From: Eurosta solidaginis
Lineage: Eukaryota > Arthropoda > Insecta > Diptera > Tephritidae
Direction: 5' to 3'
Length of the DNA stretch: 64,000 nucleotides
NCBI RefSeq assembly: GCF_040869045.1
Contig: NC_090322.1
Location: forward strand, 168,716,672 to 168,780,671
Of the stretch, positions 59,580-64,000 are shown piece by piece; position 1 is the stretch's first letter, and every line of letters starts with the position of its first letter. The position numbers and the translations under genes were made by a program. The notes below the pieces were generated by a model. The model was not told the DNA's origin. It saw nothing but the letters and a program-made list of their open reading frames with translations, and did no database searches.

Positions 59580-60970
59580 TTACAATTTTGTAAAAAAGGT
59601 GTGGCACTGCACCACCTCGCAATACTTATTTCGCTCGAGCGTACCGCCGACTTCATTGTCACCGAAAAACGCGCTTTCATAAACTTTAAAAAAGGAAAGT
59701 GGGATGAATACAAATCCTTTACAGACAGCCGCTTTGCTGCCCTCCCTATCTCGACTGATGCTCGCCAAGGGTAGCGTGCTTTCCGCAAGGTCATTGAATC
59801 CGCCTCCGCTCGCTTTATTCCGCCGGAAGAATTCCCGAAATTCGGCCTCATTTTCCGGCGGAGGCCGCAAATATAGCGAGAAAACGTGACCTTATAAGAC
59901 AGCTCGATCCCGGCGACCCCCAAATAAGGGATATAAACCAACGCATCAGACTGCTTGTGGATGAACACAAGCGGGCGAAATGGGATGAGCATCTAAGTAG
60001 CTGTAACCTCTCTGCCGGTGTGGGTAAGCTTTGGTGCACCGTAAAGTGCCTATCGAATCCGCCCAAGCACAATGACAAAATTTCCATCGCCTTTGGCGAT
60101 AAAGTGCTGTGGGATGCGAAAAAATGCGCGAGCGCTTTTTTCTGGCAATATATAATGCATTCTACTGTTGGCAAAGTTAGACGGAGGGCCAACAGACACG
60201 CACATAAACATAAATTCCGCGCGTCCCCAATTACCATCACCGCCAAAGAGGTTGAGGATGCCATCGGTCAAGCTAAACCATCTAAAGCAGTGGGCCCAGA
60301 CGGCATAGCCATGCCGATGCTTAAAAACCTAGGAAAAAAGGGTTTAAAATATTTAGCACATGTCTTCAACCTGTCTCTGTCCACCTTTGTCATCCTCGAA
60401 GAATGGAAAATGGCCAAGGTGGTCCCGCTACTAAAGCATGGGAAACCAGCTAACAAAGCAGAGTCATATCGCCCGATATCTCTCCTATCGCCAGTAGCCA
60501 AGACGGTTGAAGCCATTTTGCTCCCCTATTTCAAAGCGAATTTGCAACAAGCCTGTCATCAGCATGGCTTTAGAAAACTTCATAGCATAACCACCACGCT
60601 AAATGTCATTAGCACCCTGAATTGCGGTTTAAATCAAAACCCCCACCATAGAACAGTACTCGTTGCGCTAGACCTATAAAAAGCTTTTGACGCGGCGTCG
60701 GCAGGCATCGGTGCAATTTAGAAACGCAACATCAAAACCAAGAAGAATTAAACAAGGGGTGCCACAGGGTGGTGTCCTATCCCCACTTTTGATTAACTTC
60801 TACATATCAAAGCTACCTTCGCCACCAGAAGGAGTTACTATCGTTCCCTAAGCGGACTGCACAATAATAGCCACAGGCTTAGGCCCACAGATTGATGAGC
60901 TTTGCAACAAAATAAACGACCACCTCCCTGATCTCTCCAGTTTTTTTACCTCGTGAAGCCTGACATTATC
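59580..60970 (+). pseudogene. Jockey-type reverse transcriptase relic
   Basis: Linker and RT of a Jockey-clade ORF2. Linker: FINFKKGKWDEYKSF...PISTDARQG, TAG, RAFRKVIESASARFIP, frameshift near 59830. Then one frame to 60679: LLVDEHKRAKWDEHLSSCNL, KAVGPDGIAMPMLK (fingers), EEWKMAKVVPLLKHGKP, YRPISLLSPVAKTVEAI, HGFRKLHSITTTLN, VALDL-stop-KAFD (first palm motif interrupted by TAA). A deletion follows, then GVPQGGVLSPLLINFYISKLPS near 60755. The catalytic YADD site is destroyed (P-stop-AD-CTI). The 3' part ends near 60970 against the RTE tail. The duplication's right edge (59947) lies inside this frame. Confidence 0.8.
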
Positions 60971-60971
60971 T

Positions 60972-63900
60972 TACTTACTTACTTACTTAATTGGCGCTTA
61001 ACCGTCTAAACGGTTATGGCCGTCCAACAAGGCGCGCCAGTCGCTCCTTCGCTCCGCCAACCGGCGCCAATTGGTCACACCAAGGGAGTTTAAATCGTTT
61101 TCCACCTGGGCCTTCCAACGGAGTGGGGGCCGCCCTCTACCTCTGCTTCCATAGGCGGGTTCCGATAGAAACACTTTCTTGGCCGGAACATCATCTTTCA
61201 TTCGCATAACATGGCCTAGCCAGCGCAGCCGCTGCGTTTTAATTCGCTGGACTATGTTGATGTCTGCGTATAGCTCGTACAGCTCATCATTAAATCTTCT
61301 TCGGTACTCGCCATCGCCAACGCGTAGAGGTCCATAAATCTTTCGAAGAACTTTTCTCTCGAACACTCCAAAAGCCGCTTCATCTGCTTGTCATGGTCCA
61401 TGCTTCTGCCCCATATAGCAGGACGGGTACGATAAGTGACTTGTAGAGTATGATTTTCGTTCGCGGAGAGAGGACTTTACTTTTCAATTGCCTACCTAGT
61501 CCAAAGTAGCATTTATTGGCAAGATTGATTCTTCGCTGGATTTCAGCGCTGATGTTGTTGCTAGTGTTGATGCTGGTTCCCAAATAAACGAAGTCTTTTA
61601 CTATTTCGAAATTATGGCTGCCAACAGTAGCGTGGTTGCCAAGGCGCATATGCGCTGACTCTTTGCTCGATGACAGCAGGTACATCGTTTTGTCCTCATT
61701 CACCATCAAACCCATCTTTACCGCTTCTTTTTCCAGTTTGGAGTAAGCAGAACTAACAGCGCGGGTGTTTAGGCCGATGATATCAATGTCATCAGCATAT
61801 GCCAGTAATTGCACGCTTTTATAGTATATTGTTCCAGTGTGGTTAAGTTCTGCAGCTAGTATAATTTTCTCCAGCATCAAATTAAAGAAATCGCACGATA
61901 AGAGGTCATCCTGTCTGAAACCTCGTTTAGTTTCGAACGGCTCGGAGAGGTCCTTCCCAATTCTGACTAAGCTGATGGTGTTGCTCAACGTCATTTTGCA
62001 CAGCCGTATAAGTTTTGCGGGGAAACCAAATTCAGACATAGCGGCATATAGGCAGCTCCTTTTCGTGCTGTCGAAGGCGGCTTTAAAGTCGACGAAGAGG
62101 TGATGTGTGTCGATTCTCTTTTCACGGGTTTTTTTTCCAAGATTTGGCGCATTGTGAAAATCTGGTCGATGGTAGATTTACCAGGTCTGAAGCCGCACTG
62201 ATAAGGTCCAATCAGCCGGTTCACGGTGGGCTTCAATCTTTCGCACAATACACTTGAAAGGACCTTATATGCGATATTAAGAAGGCTGATTCCATGATAG
62301 TTGGTGCATTTTGCAGTATCCCCCTTCTTGTGGACTGGGCAAAGAATACTTAGATTCCAACCGTCGGGCATGCTTTCGTCCGCCCATATTTTGCTAAGAA
62401 GCTGCTGCATGCGCCTTACCAACTCCCCGCCGCCGAACTTGAATAGCTCCGCAGGCAATCCATTAGCGCCCACGGCCTTGTTGTTTTTCAATCTGGTTAT
62501 TGCTATTCTGACTTCGTCATAATCGGGCGGGGGGACATATATTCCATCATCATCGATTGCGGGATCGGGTTCTTCATCTCTGCGCGGTGAATTGCTGCCT
62601 CCATTTAGGGGAGCAGAGAAGTATTCCCTCCATAATCTAAGCACTCTCTGGACATCAGTTACAAGGTCGCCGTTTTCATTCCTACAGGAGTTTGCCCCGG
62701 TCTTAAAACCTTCCGTCTTTCGCCGTATTTTTTGGTAGAATTTTCAGGCGTTATTCCTGGTGGCTAGCAGCTCATGCTCCTCGCACTCACGCCTTTCTGC
62801 TTCTGCTTTTTTCTTCCTGAAAAGGCGTCTCGCTTCCCATTTCAACTCACGATAGCGTTCACACACTCCATTTGTCGCGCTCGCTTTTAACGTAGCCCTG
62901 TAGGCAGCGTCTTTTCTTTCGGTTGCAACGCGGCATTCTTCATCATACCAGTTGTTTTTTCGTGGCCGCCGGTAACCAATTTTTTCCTCGGCGGCAGTAC
63001 GAAGTGCTTTGGAGATATGCTCCCACTGCTCCTGTATTCCTTCAGGATGAGTTGTGCCCTCAGAGAGCAGGTGTGAGAGTCGAGTTGCGAAATCATTGGC
63101 AGTCTGTTGTGATTGAAGCTTTTCGACGTCTAGCTTTCCTTGTGTTTTTTGTTCCTTGTTTTTAGCCGCGTTGAGGCGGGTGCGTATTTTGGCTGCAACG
63201 AGATAATGGTCCGAATCGATGTTAGGTCCTCGGATCGTGCGCACATCTAAAACACTGGAGGCATGCCGTCCGTCTATCACAACGTGATCGATCTGATTGC
63301 GAGTATTTCGATCAGGAGACAGTCATGTAGCTTGATGTATCTTTTTATGCATGAACCTCGTGCTGGATATGACCTTGTTTCGAGCACCGGCAAACTCAAT
63401 CAGCCTCAGTCCGTTAGGAGAAGTTTCATTGTGTAGGCTGAACTTTCCGACTGTAGGGCCAAAAACACCTTCTTTGCCCACCCTGGCGTTAAAGTCGCCA
63501 AGCACGACTTTTATATCATGACGAGGGCAGCGCTCGTATGTGCGTTCTAATTGTTCATAAAAAGTGTCTTTCACCTCATCGTCTTTCTCCTCTGTCGGCG
63601 CATGGGCGCAGATGAATGATATATTAAAAAATTTTGCTTTTATTTGGATAGCGGCGAGACGCTCGTCCACAGGCGTGAACGCCAGCACTTGGCGACAAAG
63701 TCTCTCTCCCACCACGAATCCGACGCCGAAACTGCGCTGATTCGCATGGCCACTCCAATATATGTCACAATTTTTGATCTTCTTTCTTCCTTGCTTCGTC
63801 CAACGTATTTCTTGGATGGCGGTGATGTCAGATTTTGCTTTGACGAGGACATCAACCAGCCGGGCATCTGCACCAATCCCATTCAGGGAGCGGACGTTCC

Positions 63901-64000
63901 AGGTGCATGCCCTCAATTCATTGTCCTTCAAACGTTTGCCATGGTCGTCATCAATAGAGAGTGTATTTATCCGAGGCTTGTTGTTATATTTCATTGGAGT
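60972..64000 (-). mobile_element. RTE-clade non-LTR retrotransposon, nearly complete, 5' end at window edge
   Basis: The minus strand reads endonuclease, linker, RT and C-terminal domain, ending in a (TAAG)n tail ((TTAC)n on the plus strand at about 60972-60990), the simple-repeat 3' end usual for RTE. The reading frame begins near 63994, so little coding sequence is missing. It is the youngest-looking of three RTE pieces in the window (others at 4051 and 9420) and abuts the Jockey relic directly. Confidence 0.85.
60998..63994 (-). pseudogene. RTE endonuclease-reverse transcriptase ORF, broken
   Basis: Endonuclease (63994-63323): LRACTWNVRSLNG, AIQEIRW (catalytic Glu), VVLGDFNARVG, then a TGA at 63323-63325 in place of a sense codon, and NIDSDHYLVAAKIR (63280 segment) completing the domain. 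A second TGA near 62744 interrupts NNA-KFYQKIRRKTEGF. RT (62644-61991): VRIAITRLKNNKAVGANGLP, DGWNLSILCPVHKKGD, YHGISLLNIAYKVLS, CGFRPGKSTIDQIFTMRQIL. A frameshift at the T8 run near 62130 follows, then KRGFRQDDLLSCDFFNLMLE, LLAYADDIDIIGL (YADD intact) and DFVYLGTSI (62039-61380). Another frameshift near 61385 precedes VFERKVLRKIYGPLRVGD and RLRWLGHVMRM. Four lesions make it inactive. Confidence 0.85.

Larger units (their letters stand above)
42703..59947 (+). repeat. 17.25-kb tandem duplication, copy 2
   Basis: Second head-to-tail copy of 25447-42701. A single T at 42702 lies between the copies and belongs to neither edge. Its right edge passes without interruption into the Jockey RT frame at 59957, so copy 2 holds the original right boundary and copy 1 the original left boundary. 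Confidence 0.95.

Overview
This is a transposon-dense, AT-rich stretch of eukaryotic nuclear DNA. The repeat content (R1/LOA-like, CR1-like, RTE and Jockey non-LTR retrotransposons, a tRNA-derived SINE, gypsy-type solo LTRs, Helitrons and an abundant hairpin-ended family starting AAGTAAGGAAGGCTAAG) suggests a higher fly (Schizophora), most likely a tephritid fruit fly. The species call is an inference from repeat style. Only one ordinary host gene is convincing: a single-exon, secreted serine-protease homologue with two of its three catalytic residues replaced. It occurs twice.

Layout. 1-25.4 kb is a graveyard of repeats. It holds five same-strand members of a hairpin-ended family (called H1 here; several carry a ~130-bp satellite), one detached H1 head, seven SINE copies, and decayed pieces of RTE, R1/LOA-like RT and RNase H. 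25,447-42,701 and 42,703-59,947 are two head-to-tail copies of one ~17.25-kb unit that differ at only about forty single bases and a few short indels (counted by eye). The left edge of the unit cuts an H1 element and the right edge cuts a Jockey reverse transcriptase. The Jockey piece is truncated at the copy1/copy2 junction but reads on past 59,947. 59.6-61.0 kb is that Jockey relic. 61.0-64 kb is a nearly coding-complete but broken RTE element on the minus strand.

Inside each unit, in order: the 3' part of an H1 element, a SINE, the protease-homologue gene with its own TATA box and poly(A) signal, an H1 element interrupted by two head-to-tail Helitrons (TC...CTAG, inserted between A and T with no target duplication, empty sites visible elsewhere in the window), a CR1-like element nested in the second Helitron, a related hairpin-ended element (H2), two solo gypsy-type LTRs in opposite orientation, a small dispersed repeat, and the truncated Jockey.

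The most unusual signals are four. (1) The recent 17-kb tandem duplication of the pseudoprotease gene with its TE cargo. (2) A conserved 3'-terminal hairpin in three element subfamilies, whose stems change on both sides so that pairing is kept. (3) A satellite monomer shared by the hairpin family and the Helitrons. (4) A fully readable nesting chronology. All homology calls come from reading translations and repeats by eye; no database search was run.
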